Shown here piece by piece: positions 1 to 12,000 of a stretch of 64,000 nt of DNA (its first letter is position 1; every line of letters starts with the position of its first letter). The stretch comes from Aldrovandia affinis (lineage: Eukaryota > Chordata > Actinopteri > Notacanthiformes > Halosauridae). The stretch lies in the NCBI GenBank assembly GCA_029706075.1, contig JAINUG010000089.1, positions 558,001 through 622,000 on the forward strand, read 5' to 3'. The translations under genes were made by a program, and so were the position numbers. The notes beneath the pieces are model-generated. The model was not told the DNA's origin. It worked only from the letters and a program-made list of their open reading frames with translations, and made no database searches.

Positions 1-22
1 GAGAGAGAGAGAGAGAGAGAGA
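1..22. repeat. (GA)n microsatellite at window edge
   Basis: Eleven uninterrupted GA units run from the first base, so the true array may start outside the window. No gene is attached to it. Confidence 0.95.
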
Positions 23-1982
23 ACGAGCACCAAAGAGGAAATTTATTTCACCTTACGTGTTAAGGTGCGCAGAGGAAAAGGGACTAAAGTCATAACTAAA
101 AGTAAAAAATAAGAATTTATCAAATAGGAATAGAGGGAGTTGCATGATTTCCGTGCCTGTGATGAAGGGCGGTGCCTCGGTTTCATTGGTTAACCAGGAA
201 AGGGCATACCTGCTTGAAATGAAAGTTGTATTAATTGTATCAGTCAAGTTGAAGACCGAAATTACATTGAACTGCTCAAATCAAACGTTGAGTGTCTGAG
301 TGTCTCTTTGAATAGCTCTCCACAGACGAACACCAGCAATCTCAGAACCCCAGATCTCCCGTAATTTAACAGCGGAAGGAAAACGTACTTTCACAGGGTT
401 AATTAGAGGCAGGGCGCAAAAGCGCACTAGAAGGGAATAAATAACACTGAAATTGTAAAAAAAAAAAAAAACCCTGCTGCTTTTATTACGAATACTCAGA
501 GCATTGTTTTATTGTTATTAAAATCCTCAGCCCCACAGACATCCTCATAATCCACCCCGAGGAGCTGTTTTAATATTCTTCAGAGTGGGTTTCATATTCA
601 TCCATATGTCATATGCAAATCACTCCCTCCCTCTCTCTGCCACCCCCAGACACAAACTTCGCTATTGGTGATTTCAGAGGCTACTTCCTCCTAATTTGCA
701 GCAAAATAAATGAACAATCGAGGATGACTCCTTTGTAACGGTAAAGATCATTAATGCCATTCCGCTTTTCATAAAACGTCCTGCAACAGGACCACCTACT
801 GCACAGATGTGTGCAGTCCCAACCCCTCCATGTGTTTGATTGGTGACACCCACGTCGGATGCGCTATCGAGTTCGGCTGGCAAGGCCTTCCAGTGGTGGC
901 TGTCAGCTGTTGCAAATTGCCTTATTGCAATCTGTTGTCCAAGGCGATTGCAATGGTCTCCAAACCATCTGCCAGAATTGTATAAATGCACAATAAATAC
1001 TTTCACACAAATATATGTTTAAAATCACGACAGTTTTTTTTTAATGTTGTGTAAAACTGCTTGTGGAAGTGATTTTGCATAATGGATCTGCCATTCACAG
1101 CCTGCATCGAGGGGAACCAAGGGCGTGTTGTTAAAGGAGGACGGGGTGTTCCGACCAGTTGCTGAGCTGGGGTTTGTTTCGTTCCTTTAAAAACTTATTT
1201 GCATAAAAATCACCTCTCTTTCATTTAACATGCGCGAGAAGTGCTACTTCCTTTGTTGCCCTCCTTTTTTCTCTCCTTGCGATGTCATATTGCCCTAAAC
1301 TTGCAATTTAAAGCAGAACAAAAAAGAATACTGGCCATAGGTCTTGTGCAGTAAAGTAGAAGGGGAGGAAGATAGTAACCATATTTTTCCCAGATCTCGC
1401 GCATGCGCATTTGCCGGTAAAGTGGTAAGTTTCAAAGGTGAGCTGGTAACCTTAACTAACCCAACCCTAAATGTAAGACAGCTGGAACTAGGGTTGGACG
1501 CTTTCCATCGTTACTATGGGGACTCAGTCAAACCTTGCGGGAGCTGAACAAAATAGGGAAAAATAGGGTTACTGTCTAGCCACGGCCGGGGAGGGATTGG
1601 TGGTTCCCAGGATGCAGTGCAGAGCAGTCACACTGTGTCGAGGCTGGTCATACTAAAGACCCTACCCAAGAACCTCTTTGTACTTATGACCATAGCTCGT
1701 TGTCACGGAGACCGTGGCCCGGCCCTCCACAGTGGCTGGAGATGGCGGTCGGAGCTCTGCTCTGCACAAAGTCGTGTTTATTCGAACGCGCACTGGCAGC
1801 CTCACGGCTTCACATCGCATCGCATCAATATTAATACCTGGCAGGCGTGCGTAGAGTAAACACCATCGAGGGGCAACTGTGGAGGGAGATGGATGGACAC
1901 GTGTACCACACTGTGTTAAGCCAGACTGCCAACAGAGCCCCAGTGACCACCAAGCGAGGCAATGTTAGATGTGTGCATGTCT
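23..1982. other. Gene-free stretch, mostly single-copy-looking
   Basis: No recognisable gene. There is a 15-base A run at 457-471. The interval 480-1020 is AT-rich, non-repetitive and includes ATTAATG and ATGCAAAT-like words, so it could be regulatory, but nothing in the sequence proves that. The longest reading frame, 110 codons at 674-1006 on the minus strand, resembles no family I know and is probably chance. At 1600-1860 the sequence turns CpG-richer but shows no promoter motif I can defend. Confidence 0.5.
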
Positions 1983-2007
1983 GTGTATATGTATATGATG
2001 TATATGA

Positions 2008-2041
<34 letters not shown>
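1983..2041. repeat. TA/TG microsatellite
   Basis: Alternating GTATATGATG units pass into a pure TA run of about 20 bases. This is an imperfect dinucleotide tract, ordinary for vertebrate DNA. Confidence 0.9.
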
Positions 2042-3404
2042 AATCACCTGCTGCATAGCCTTGAGTGACAGACCTCAAAACGAACCTGATAGTCTTTTGA
2101 TAGAATCCGAACAAAGGGAAAACAGCCCCCATCCCATGTTACAACAAGAAACACATTTTTTTGATCTGTTATAATTGCTCTTGGCCCAGAGGACCATGTT
2201 TTTCCACAGTCAGGGCTGTCAGCCACTGGAACAATCCCTGTGTTCGTTTAATCCCTGTACGGTGGGAGAATGTGAGCTGGGGGGACAGCAGACATCCTGA
2301 AGTGGCAGCAGGTTTGTGTTTTTGAAGAGCAGGACCCCCCAGGCTTCAGGAGTCACACTGCTCTGTTCATCACCTGCTCTTATCTCTCATTTGGCTGCTA
2401 AGTAAGGGCACTAGGTGTGAGACCAGAGGGAGTTGGCCTTTATTCTTGAATTGAGCCCTATCGGCATACCTCTGAGCAAGCTACTTACCCCCAATTTCTG
2501 CAGTAAACGGCCATCAGAATAAAATGGAACATGTCCTATAAGATATTGCAGTCTTTCTGTTCACAGCCTGCATAATTCTTCCTATTGGATAAAAGGCCTA
2601 CGACTCTTTAGAACTGATAGGCTCTAAAGAGGCTCTTATGTTTTTTATTTTTGTATAAAGAGCTGTTCTTTGTGATGGTGATATTATTACGGTTATTAAC
2701 GAAATAATAATACCATTATGTCATCATCTTAATTAATTAATGTGTGATTCATCCATCCATTGATTCATAATCCATGAATCAAAATGAAATGGAAAAATCA
2801 ATTTCGTTCATTCATTCAACATTTTGAAATGCGGGATCTTTTCTATTTGCTGGCATACTAAAGGAGGAGGGGCTCCGAAATGCACTCCCGGGCCAAAAAC
2901 AGGCGCGAGGGTGCCCTGTTCCTTGGATGTTGCCGTTGTGAACAGCTGCAGATTTAAACAAGCGTCGCGAGCCTCGCTGTCTTCACTGCAGGAAGCCCTG
3001 AGCTCCAGACGTCAGCACCCTCAGCCCCTCATTAAACGGACCGCTCCGCACACAACGCGCATGCCCCATCTCTCTGTTACCACATCACTGAGTGTCTCAT
3101 TAAATTATACAATACACCACTAAACAGTGTTCTGTACACTGTAGGGCCAATAAAGCACTCAGTGAAGCAGGCCTTAGCTGTCTGACCGGATCCGTGAAGC
3201 TGTCCAACAGTCAGTCCATTAGTAAGAAACAACAATGTCTCCAGTGAATAGGTTGTGTAATGATGAATGACTAATGCTGGGACTGTGGTGGGGGACGTGT
3301 GACTCAACGTTGCTAATATGGATTCCAGTGGAACCCTGTGTCTGGAGTCTAATCACGACAAAATTGAATTTGGATGTGTGACAGAAGGAGATTAAAGCAA
3401 AATC
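2042..3404. other. Gene-free stretch
   Basis: No gene or mobile element is recognised. At 2680-2830 the DNA is AT-rich with repeated ATTA/TTAATTAA words. It contains a 9-bp perfect inverted repeat with a 5-base loop at 2760-2782 (arms TTGATTCAT and ATGAATCAA). The minus-strand reading frames at 3077-3578 have no recognisable domains. Confidence 0.5.
3400..3404. repeat. Left target-site duplication of solo LTR A1
   Basis: AAATC here matches 4347-4351 exactly. A 5-bp duplication is typical of LTR integrases. One base of slippage is possible because CAAAATCT occurs at both ends. Confidence 0.7.
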
Positions 3405-4346
3405 TGTGACGACCGTGATAAGGACCCAGACGCAGATCAGGGATATGGCAAAAGAGTAGTTAATTAGCAGGCAGGGGTCAAAACCAGGAATCAGAGAATC
3501 GGAGGTACAAAAACACGAGGCAGAGAGAAGTCGAAAACAGGTAGTCAAAAGGTCGATATCAAGAAGGCAGAAGGGCAAACAATCAAAATCACTAGGCAGG
3601 CTCGGAGTCGTAATAAGAAGGATAGTCTCGGGAAATACAAATTACTCTGGCTTCGGAAAGGTAGGCTCAGGGAAAATTGAATCAACGTACTGACACGGAG
3701 AAATGAAAACACTGAACATATATACTGGGAGACATAATAGAAATCAGGTGAGACAACGAGGAGAGAGAGGATGGAACACAGGGAAGAGATAATTACATAA
3801 CAAGGGGGAAACGCAAGACACGGACACTGAACCATACAAACATATAGACAATTAATGACCTGGGAGAACAGGCAGACACGTGCATAGTAAAAGGGGAGGT
3901 ACGCAAAGAGAAACGTTGCGTGCGTATGAGGAGAGAATAGAAAGCTAATCAGGGATAGGATAATGGGAGAGAGAAATGAGCGATAGAAATAACCGTGAGA
4001 TAATTAGTGATTAGTAGTGTTAGTAACTAAATCTAAATCCCTAACGTTAGTAGATTAGTTAGTTAGTACTGTACACATCTAACTAATATATACAAAGTGC
4101 GATCACGAAAGTAGGAAAGAAGAAAACGAGAAAATAAGCGAAGGCGGAGGAAACCCGGAAATGTAACGACCCGAAGTGCATGACAAGACAGGGAGTGGAT
4201 CACGAACTAAGACGGAACAGAAACAGACAGGGAGCGGGACGTGACAGAACAATGAAAACACAATACAGAATAACGAATAACGAAAGGGAACAGATGAAAC
4301 ATAAACAACGACCAAAAACCACAGAACAGGGACTCAGAATATAACA
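3405..4346 (-). mobile_element. Solo LTR, family A, copy 1 (942 bp)
   Basis: The segment starts TGTGACG and ends TATAACA, so both strands have the TG...CA ends of a retroviral-type LTR. It is flanked by identical 5-bp duplications AAATC at 3400-3404 and 4347-4351. A second copy lies at 40066-40965 and aligns along its whole length, including the words GACCCAGACGCAGATCAGG, GCAGGCAGACACGTGCATAG and GAGATAATTAGTGATTAGTA. I place sense on the minus strand because the end reading CTGCGTCTGGGTCC resembles the downstream end of fish Gypsy-type LTRs. No gag or pol lies beside it, so internal recombination has probably removed the body. Minus-strand reading frames at 3545-4394 lie inside the LTR and are not credible genes. 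The assignment to Gypsy rather than ERV is inference. Confidence 0.75.
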
Positions 4347-4351
4347 AAATC
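4347..4351. repeat. Right target-site duplication of solo LTR A1
   Basis: Exact copy of 3400-3404, directly after the terminal CA of the LTR. Confidence 0.7.
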
Positions 4352-5120
4352 TCTTTGGAAAAAAGTCAGGAAAGTGAAGGACGAGCTTCGGCAAGAAGGC
4401 CGCGCCATTGGGACAGCACTCCCAGCACCCCAGTGTGCCGGGACCATCTTATGCTCCGACTGTCTCGCTAAATCATTCGATATTTAATACATTTACTGTC
4501 TCTGCTCGGTATTCCACACCGCTAGGAAAAAGGAAAAGGCATCGAGGATGAACCTGTAAAAGTTCTATAACGGGAACAGGAAAGGGCAGGTACGGTTTCA
4601 CTCCTGCGGTCTTGGAGACTCAACCCAGCACGATCAGTTTGCAAGCGCGGCTGCTGCCCTGTTTTAAAAGCCCCCTTTTATAAGCTTCTGTGGACACCTG
4701 GAGCTTTGAGCAGCTGCTCTCTCCGCACTGCAGATAAGAGCGAGGGGCTTACGGAGTCTGTCTGAGCAGCGTGTCCTGAACCCAACCCCGGGAACCTTTC
4801 CCCCCCTCGTCCGCTTTTTCTGAGTGACTGGTGCCTTTCTTCGGTCTGTGAGAGTCCCGTTCTCTCACCCCTGTGGCCGGGGCTGGCGTGGCCACCGTCG
4901 CCACGGAGACAGGGGAGCGCTCGGCAACAATGCAGTTATCGGGGCACCTCCTTATCGTGGCTTTCACAAACAGAGCCCGTTGCCGCGGGGCGTCCGCTCT
5001 CCAGGACGGACATCTGTGAGCCGTCGCATCTAGATAACCGCAAGAAACGCAGCATGACATTTAAATAAGTGCGCACTTACTTTCAATTACCACCTCCCCG
5101 GTTTGAGACGGGATGCAAAA

Positions 5121-5122
<2 letters not shown>
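4352..5122. other. CpG-rich patch with a TATA-like box, no gene recognised
   Basis: From about 4800 to 5050 the sequence is GC-rich with many CpG pairs, unlike its AT-rich surroundings. Upstream, at 4673-4683, lies CCCTTTTATAAG, which has the form of a TATA box. CAGATAAG, a GATA-type word, follows near 4731. The two overlapping reading frames here (minus 4749-5060 and plus 4824-5033) resemble nothing known. It could be a small CpG island or promoter of an unannotated transcript, or just a GC-rich stretch. Confidence 0.3.

Positions 5123-5152
<30 letters not shown>
5123..5152. repeat. (AC)n microsatellite
   Basis: About 15 AC units without interruption. Confidence 0.95.
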
Positions 5153-5157
<5 letters not shown>

Positions 5158-7006
5158 CTGTCGGGAGTCCGAGGGTAGCTGTACACAAACACGTAATCTG
5201 TGTGTCCTGCATGAGAGTCTGTCAGAAAGGAGGTGACAGACGAGGTGTGGTGGTCGTCAGCACTCATCACCCGCTATCTCCTGTCATCCCCACGTCCCCC
5301 CACAGGTGGCGCCCACCTGCGCAGGAATATTCACAATGATCATTAACTCCCAGGCAACCTCACCCCCGCTGACAGCCCGACCTTCAAGATGATCTTTAGA
5401 CAGAAGGGTACGCCCCCACCTTCCCCCCTCACCCCCGCACACATCCCTCCCCACCTGACGCTCGGAGCACAGCCAGACAAGCACCTGACTGACCACCCAG
5501 CACCCAGCATGGCCTGGTAATGGTGGATGCTGGGCCCCGTATACCCAGTAATGCAGCTCAAACTCCCCCATGCGTGCAGCACCTTCTGTTCCAAAATGCT
5601 CCGTGTTTACACTTCATTACGGCTCTTGTTCCCGCCAACTGCATCCTCCTCTCTCCCCCTGCTGGAAGGCGGCCCAGCCAAATCTTCTCCACCTTAATTA
5701 ATGAGCTCCGTCACCACCTCCGGAGGGGGAAAGAGGAATGCGTTCGCCCGGAGACCCGACCGAGGGGTCCCTCCTGGTCTGCCCGGTGCAACCGCATCCC
5801 GGCCCCAGTCCGTTGTATAATTTATCAGGCTCTATATTATTCATGAAAATGTAGTTGCTCTCAAGTCAATTGAAGGGAAATGACAAGCGATATTATAAGC
5901 AAGGCTGAGCTCAGTTTAAGAAAGGCTGATGAATAATACAGCATGAAGGAACTAATCTGTTTAAGTAAACGTCTATATGATTCATTCCAGAACGTGCTCT
6001 GGTGGGGCTGGAAGATAAACGGATTACAGGGGCAGAGGGGTGTCTTACGTTACCGCACTGCTGCTGGAGGGAGACAAATCCTGCAAACGCAGGCCGAGGA
6101 GGCAGTCGTGTCTGTCTTCTCAACTAGCCGTCCAACTTTCCCACTCTAACCACTGAGCGGACCAAGCAGCAAGGGAGTATGTGAATGTGGTCAATGCTTT
6201 TCACAGGAAAGGAAAATGTCCTTTTTCACAGTACATTTCACTAGTTCCATTTCCCTGTGTTTATTATGCTGCGCTGTAACCCTGGCTAATTAATATGGTG
6301 ATGGGTGCCCTGCCCTTTTGTCAGGAATCAGTTTTGCGTCTGGTTGGCGCTCTTCACTTTTTGGGCTTTTAATCCTTGGACAGCTATGACTGAAATTCCG
6401 AGCATGCTTTGGGATGACATGTATAATTTAATGGCTCTCCCTTTTATTAGCGTAGGTGAAATGAATTTGTTATCCGTTGCTTTGAACCCAGTAGCTCTTC
6501 CCTAAAGTTCAGAACATTTCCCAGTGGAAAGTTCAGCTTCTTTAAAATGGTGCCTCAGTTCCCTGATCCTGGAGGGCTACGCCAAGCGCTCATTTCAGAT
6601 CAGAAGGAACTAAATGAATGAGATTCGATTGTGCTTTGAACAGAATACTGATCTGGATTAGACATCCTCTTTGACAGTTAATTCCTTTAAGATCACCTTG
6701 AGTAAAATGTGTAGTCTGGGGGAGGAATTTTACAAACTAAAAATATCTATCACATTTAATTCAGTGGTCTCAATTCATTTTAGCTAAACTAATCATTTGC
6801 TTTTTTCTCAGCCCTGTAATATCAGATATTATTTTGTTATTTATGAATTGCTTTGAATGCTTTATTGCTAATCCTGGGCCAAGCTAAGAGGCCAAATTGA
6901 ACAAAACCCGGTTGGAACTAAAACCAACATACACGGTGCCTCAGGACTGAGAACCACTTTTCAAAACTTCAATTCAGTCGCAATTTTGTCGCTTAGCACA
7001 AACGTA
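5153..7006. other. Gene-free stretch with a conserved-looking block at 5690-5950
   Basis: No gene is recognised. The block at 5690-5950 holds closely spaced ATTA/TTAAT words, TTATTCATGAAAATG and TCAATTGA. This is the texture of homeodomain-bound vertebrate enhancers, but that is impression only. At 6880-6960 the words ACCCGGTTGGAACTAAAACC and GGACTGAGAACCACTT resemble a motif seen at the ends of old fish repeats. I could not delimit an element there. Confidence 0.35.
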
Positions 7007-7215
7007 GGCCTGGATTCAATCAACATTTGTCCATAAATTTCGATCACATTTTAAGTTTGTTTATTCACAAACACTATTTGATGAGTTCAGTGATAACCAT
7101 TATTAAGAACAAACTGTGCTTGCCAAAAAAAAAAAAACACTTGAAATTGAGGGTCAAAAGTTGGTTGAATCCGTGACTTGAATCCATGTAAAATGTTGGT
7201 TGAATCCATCCAGTA
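7007..7215. mobile_element. Short MITE-like element, family M, copy 1
   Basis: The left end reads GGCCTGGATTCAATCAACAT. The reverse complement of the right end reads CTGGATGGATTCAACCAACA, so the ends form an imperfect terminal inverted repeat about 20 bp long. The interior is AT-rich, has an A run at 7126-7138 and codes for nothing. Related ends occur at 16512-16642 and 60888-61038. It is probably a non-autonomous DNA transposon. The target-site duplication is not clear, so the superfamily is undecided. Confidence 0.5.
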
Positions 7216-7496
7216 CAGATGGCAGTGGCGACTACTAAGTAGCAACAGATGTACTGTGTTCCATCCGCAGTCTGATATCCCCCTCTGCAAACCTTTGCAT
7301 TTAATATGGGCTCAATCGATTGCTCATTCTTCTGCACCATGTGAGGTTAGTATTGTATTTTTGCATTTGTGGTGACTGGTGTGAAGACTCACTCCCCATG
7401 CATTAAATCAGAGCAGTGACTCATCAAGACTGGCTTTACTTTGGACAGTGCCATTTGCCTTGTCCCATTCTCAATGAGCTTCTGAGCTATATGAAT
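7216..7496. other. Gene-free spacer
   Basis: Nothing recognisable between the MITE and the SINE. Confidence 0.5.
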
Positions 7497-7693
7497 TCAT
7501 TTTATTTTTTTCTTTAGCAGACACTCTCTTTCCAGGCCATCTTGCAAAGCTCACAATGGACATATTATCCATTTATACAGACGGATATGAAAAGCAATAC
7601 AGGCTGGATATTGCGACTTGCTCAAGGGCACACTGGTAGTGCCCCGTCTGGGAATTGAACTGGTAATCCTTGGCCACTACGCCACACTGGCAC
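7497..7693 (-). mobile_element. tRNA-derived SINE, family S1, copy 1
   Basis: On the minus strand the head carries an A box TGGCGTAGTGG (7674-7684) and a B box AGTTCAATTCC (7651-7661), the internal promoter of RNA polymerase III. The body continues with CCCTTGAGCAAG. The tail reads GTGTCTGCTAAAG followed by an A-rich run, a worn L2-type tail. The same head and body occur on the plus strand at 49037-49247. No clear flanking duplication was found, so the copy is probably old. It is not a tRNA gene, because the cloverleaf does not close. Confidence 0.75.
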
Positions 7694-8400
7694 TTTCATG
7701 CCAGGGTAATAGAGGGAGGCTGTCCTCGCCTGACCCGAGTTCGATACCCCAAACGATTGTGAGGATGAGTTATAGCATGCAGAAACAAAGAGAAGTATTC
7801 ACTTCCCCCCCCCCCCTTGTTAAAAATAGTAACATTGTCCACCGCTCATTTCTGGGTCATCGCCTGCTTGATATAGATCTTGGGTAAATGGCAGTGAATG
7901 AAAGACAGAGAGAGGGGAGAGGGGAAAAAATCACTTAGCCCGACAACAGCGGGCCTTTACTCTGCATTAGGGCTGACCTCCGTAAACGAATTCTCTCTGC
8001 GAGCGCGGGACCGGTGCAGGCGAGTGTTCAAATCGTGCTGTGTCACAGAGCAATCCGCCCTGATTTACAACCTCGGCTTCGGACTGATTTATTCTGCCGT
8101 TAGCGCGTGTTTTCTTCAACGGCACGTCAACAATCCCTCACACGTCTCGGCGCGCGGCTTTTCGGGAGCGGCCCCATCCGCCGTGGCCACGTCGAGGGCT
8201 TTACGGTATCCATCGTGGTAAAACTTCAGTCACCCAATCAACGGGCAAGGCTCACGGCGCCAGCCCCTGACCTCTGCTGCTGCCGTATGCTAATCGCGCT
8301 TTCTCACAAAACGCTGAGGCAGAGAAACGCATCAGAACACACACAGCCTTTCGGTGTAATCGGACCGCACGGTGCATGCACTCTATCGTGGTGATCTGAC
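7694..8400. other. Gene-free stretch, CpG-rich from about 7970 to 8400
   Basis: A 12-base C run sits at 7805-7816 and a GA-rich patch at 7900-7927. From 7970 to 8400 the sequence is GC- and CpG-rich with no simple repeats. Two overlapping plus-strand reading frames (7898-8221 and 8107-8394) have no recognisable domain. The block could be a regulatory element. I see no exon signals. Confidence 0.35.
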
Positions 8401-11400
8401 AGAATTAAAAAAATAATAATAATTGTTGATGCAATCTCTTCAAGTTCATATTCAAGAATTCTGAAATGACTTTCTTGAAAGCTTCAAGAACCTTTCATGG
8501 GGTTTTATTTTTTCAGTCCATCTTGCCTCATACAGTAGAGTATGTATACTACGTAGGACTGGTACATATATAAACCTTTTTATATACAGAACACTTGTCC
8601 GGTCCTCTGAAATGCAGAAAAGATGCTAATTTCCTTTGGCAATTGGTGGTGTGTACACTTTATTGATCGGTCTAGACTTTTGACATTGGAAGTTAGGTAG
8701 TAAGTGTTTTTTTGCACCGTTAAAGAGTATGTAATTAGTCACCATACTCTAGATGGAACAGGTCGTGATATTATTTTTGACCCCGTTGACTAGATTATGT
8801 AAGCATCCAACTTTTGTCCCCTCTCATGTTCTAACAGTAAGAAACACAAATTAAATTCAACTGGGGTTTTTTCCCCAAATGTTCACATGGCACAAATTCT
8901 AAAATTTTCTGTGCAAAAGAAATGCATGCTAACAAGGTTACATTCAAATATGGTAAAAGTTTAAAAACTTGATTATCTATTGCACAAAATTAAACCGACT
9001 AGCCTAATAAAAAATAAAAAAAATTCACTGTCTACATGAACAGTTTATCTACCAATGGCTAGCGTAGTTAACATCAATGTTCGGAAACAATGGGAGTCTA
9101 CATACCTGCCCGCGGGTAGCATGGTCAAAATTGCATAGCAAAATGATCTCCCAGTAACTTCTAACCAAGTCACTCAGCCAAATAAAAATGACAAGGCATC
9201 TTCAAAGGACCAATAGCTTGATACGACTGCTTATGTATGACATCCGGACAATGATTTTAACGGAAACACCATGAATAAATGAATCAAGCTCTTGAAGAAG
9301 AACATATAAAGAAACATATTTTTATGAATATTCAGAACAAAATTCTTATTTCACGATTGCACATTTAGCAAGATGTTTCATCAAATTCTCAGGGAAATGA
9401 AGGAGGGTTGCCTGCATTTTACCAGCATCTAAAGAGTTAAAGCATTTCAAATATGAATTTACACTGGTGTGTAACTGTTACGATGGTGCTTCAACATATG
9501 TTTTCAGTCTCAAAGTGATGCCTTGGAACATTAGCTCTAGGGCTGCTATAGCTGAATCATGCTCAAAGCACTCTCAAAGTATTTGTAAACACCATCTTCT
9601 TTTAAGAATGATTTCCTTCTACCTTCTTTTGCAATTAAACTCTGTCCGGATTTTTGCCTATGGCAGCTGCCATACACTATGCAGAAGCGCACGGATAGAC
9701 CGACCGTATTGTCTGTGGCTGTCATGTAAAGTTAGTCAGAAACACCGCTGTGGGCTGCTCTCTTTAGTATGTAGCACACTGTAATCATTACATACTCTGG
9801 CTGTTCTGTTTACAAACTCTGGTAGAGTAATCTGAGGTCATGTGATAGTGTTTGAGAGTTAATTGATCTGTGGCTGTTCGGGTTATAGTGTTCCACCTAT
9901 AGCCCATATAGAATTGCTTGAGTTTCTCCAGGTGCTAGGCTCGGGGGAGGACCCACACAAACAAAACACAAAATCCCACGTGAAATGAGTGCCACTGTCT
10001 CTTCTGACAGCTTCAGTTTACTAGGACTCCTCCTTGAAATTCTAAGCTTTGTGGGTGGCCATTATGAAAGGCCTCAGGGCTCAGTACCGTTCAAAGAGTG
10101 ACACCTATAGCAGTGTTTTGAGTGTTAAGTAAAACACTGGCTTAAAATCAGACAGAAAAATAATCGGTCATCAAGGATCATGGGTTTTGTATGAAAACAT
10201 CATCATGTAGTCTATTGAAAGGATGTAACATTTTTTTCGTTTTCTCCTTTGTCTCTATCCAGCTAGTCAAGTAACTTTATAAAAACCTTTTCTTTAAGTT
10301 GTGATTTTTATCGGGTTGCAAAAATGCATCCTTAAAACTTTTTCCTGTGGAAGGAATAAGGAGAAGTATGACCCTTTTACAGTGTAGCTGGAAAGTTATG
10401 GTTTGAGGGGGTGGTAAAAAAAGAAACATTGTAAAAATGTTGCTACAGCGTTGTTATTCAACACAACCAAACTGCAAACGGTTTATAAAGTTGCAATAGG
10501 ATTTTGTGCTAGCTAGGTATGAAACACTTAAAGACTAATGCAGTATCAGCACGTTTACGTTCTGTGTACTACGGACCTGAGGATTTGTAAAGAAAAAAAA
10601 GAAGACAGCTGCCCACCCTCACACTGTACCAGTGAAGCTAAGCTCACATTATTTTGTATACCGTAGACGGTGGCTCTGAGTGCCATTATTTTTCAAATGA
10701 CAACTGGAACGTTCTTCTGCATTAGTTATGTCAATAGCGTCTGTGTTATTGATAATTCCCCCTGCTCTGACAATACCTGCCTGCTTATTTCCCATCCATA
10801 TATATTTATAGAAAGGACAGGCCCAACAGTCCGCTATAAAGCAGACGATTATGGGTTACTGGGTTTGGTTTAAAAACTGAAAAGGCTAATGAGTCGTTTT
10901 ACGCCACCGTCTCGCGTGTTGTAAATTTTAACACCGTGTACCGCAGCAGCCTGACGCTGTCGGAGGGACGCAACACTAAGCGCTGACTTTGCGAAAGCTG
11001 TCCAGCGACTGTTTTCTAATTCAGTTTCAGGGGAGGGGGGCTGACCAATGGCCCCACTTCTCTTCACATTCGACTAAGGGTCACGCCGATGTTTTACAAG
11101 AACATTAACAGCTTCAGAAAGGCGAGAATGGAAAAGGGCAGTTTTGCCCTCAAGATGCATCGGTGTTCCGCTGGCTCACGAGACATGGATTGCAGATTGA
11201 AAGAGCGCGTTAATATGTTGGGTTTTTTTCGGTCAGGAATATTTATCCTCTGCCTACTTGTCAAACCTTTGGGCATTAAGAAGGTTTATTATATCAATAT
11301 CGAGCTTCAATGTACAGTGTCATACCCTTAGGGCTAATGAGTTGGGATTTTTATACACACTCACTGAGTGGTCCTCTAGTACATCTTATTCTCCTAGGAG

Positions 11401-12000
11401 CACTCAAGCCATCATGGGAAACTAATTCAATATCCGATTTATTTATTATAGCAAATATAGTTTGGATCTGCTTCAGTAGTTTAGAACAGGGGTGACATTT
11501 GCGCTACTGCATGAAATGCCAATGTTTTTTGATGCGCCTCTATTGTAGAGGCAAAGAGATGGTTTTTAGTATTTACTACACAATGATACAGCTCATGTTT
11601 TCTGTAGTGTGGTAAACATTAACGGATGACAAACAGTGCAGATTTATTTTTTGCCATGATTGAAGAATATTGCCTCACTTTGTTGAATGTTTTGGAGACA
11701 ACATATTTTCATAGAGTGGACTACTATATAGTTACTCCACTGCTCAAAATAAGAATAAGCTGAGGGGGCAATAAATCCAACAAGAGAAGTGTCCTGCAGA
11801 GTCAATTACATTAATAAGAAATGAATGATTCTTACATTTCTACTGCAATGATCTAAGTATATGAGATGTGAACCTCAGGCATTACAGATTAATAAGGGGT
11901 TGGTAAAACAATATGAATTTGAGAGTCAAATGAAATCTGAATAGTTTATAATCGTTTGGTGCACATTAAATTCTAAATCCTTTGGAAACAGATATGGAGA
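8401..12000. other. Gene-free AT-rich stretch
   Basis: No gene, RNA gene or recognisable mobile element. Reading frames are short and unrelated to known families. The block around 10860-11230 is more mixed in composition and could be single-copy functional DNA. Confidence 0.5.

Noticed and set aside
674-1006. 110-codon minus-strand frame
   Set aside because: No domain, no splice signals or homologue known to me. A frame this long is expected by chance in 64 kb.
3545-4394. Hydrophobic-looking minus-strand frames of 64-96 codons
   Set aside because: They lie within solo LTR A1, differ from the equivalent frames in copy 2, and match no family.
5061-5339. Frames with Cys-Val or Thr-His runs
   Set aside because: Translations of the AC microsatellite at 5123-5152. 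The same applies at 51941-52295 and 61103-61438.
7651-7684. Possible tRNA genes at the A/B boxes of the SINEs (also 49097, 53221, 60200-60270)
   Set aside because: The acceptor and anticodon stems do not form, and the same heads are joined to SINE bodies at several places.
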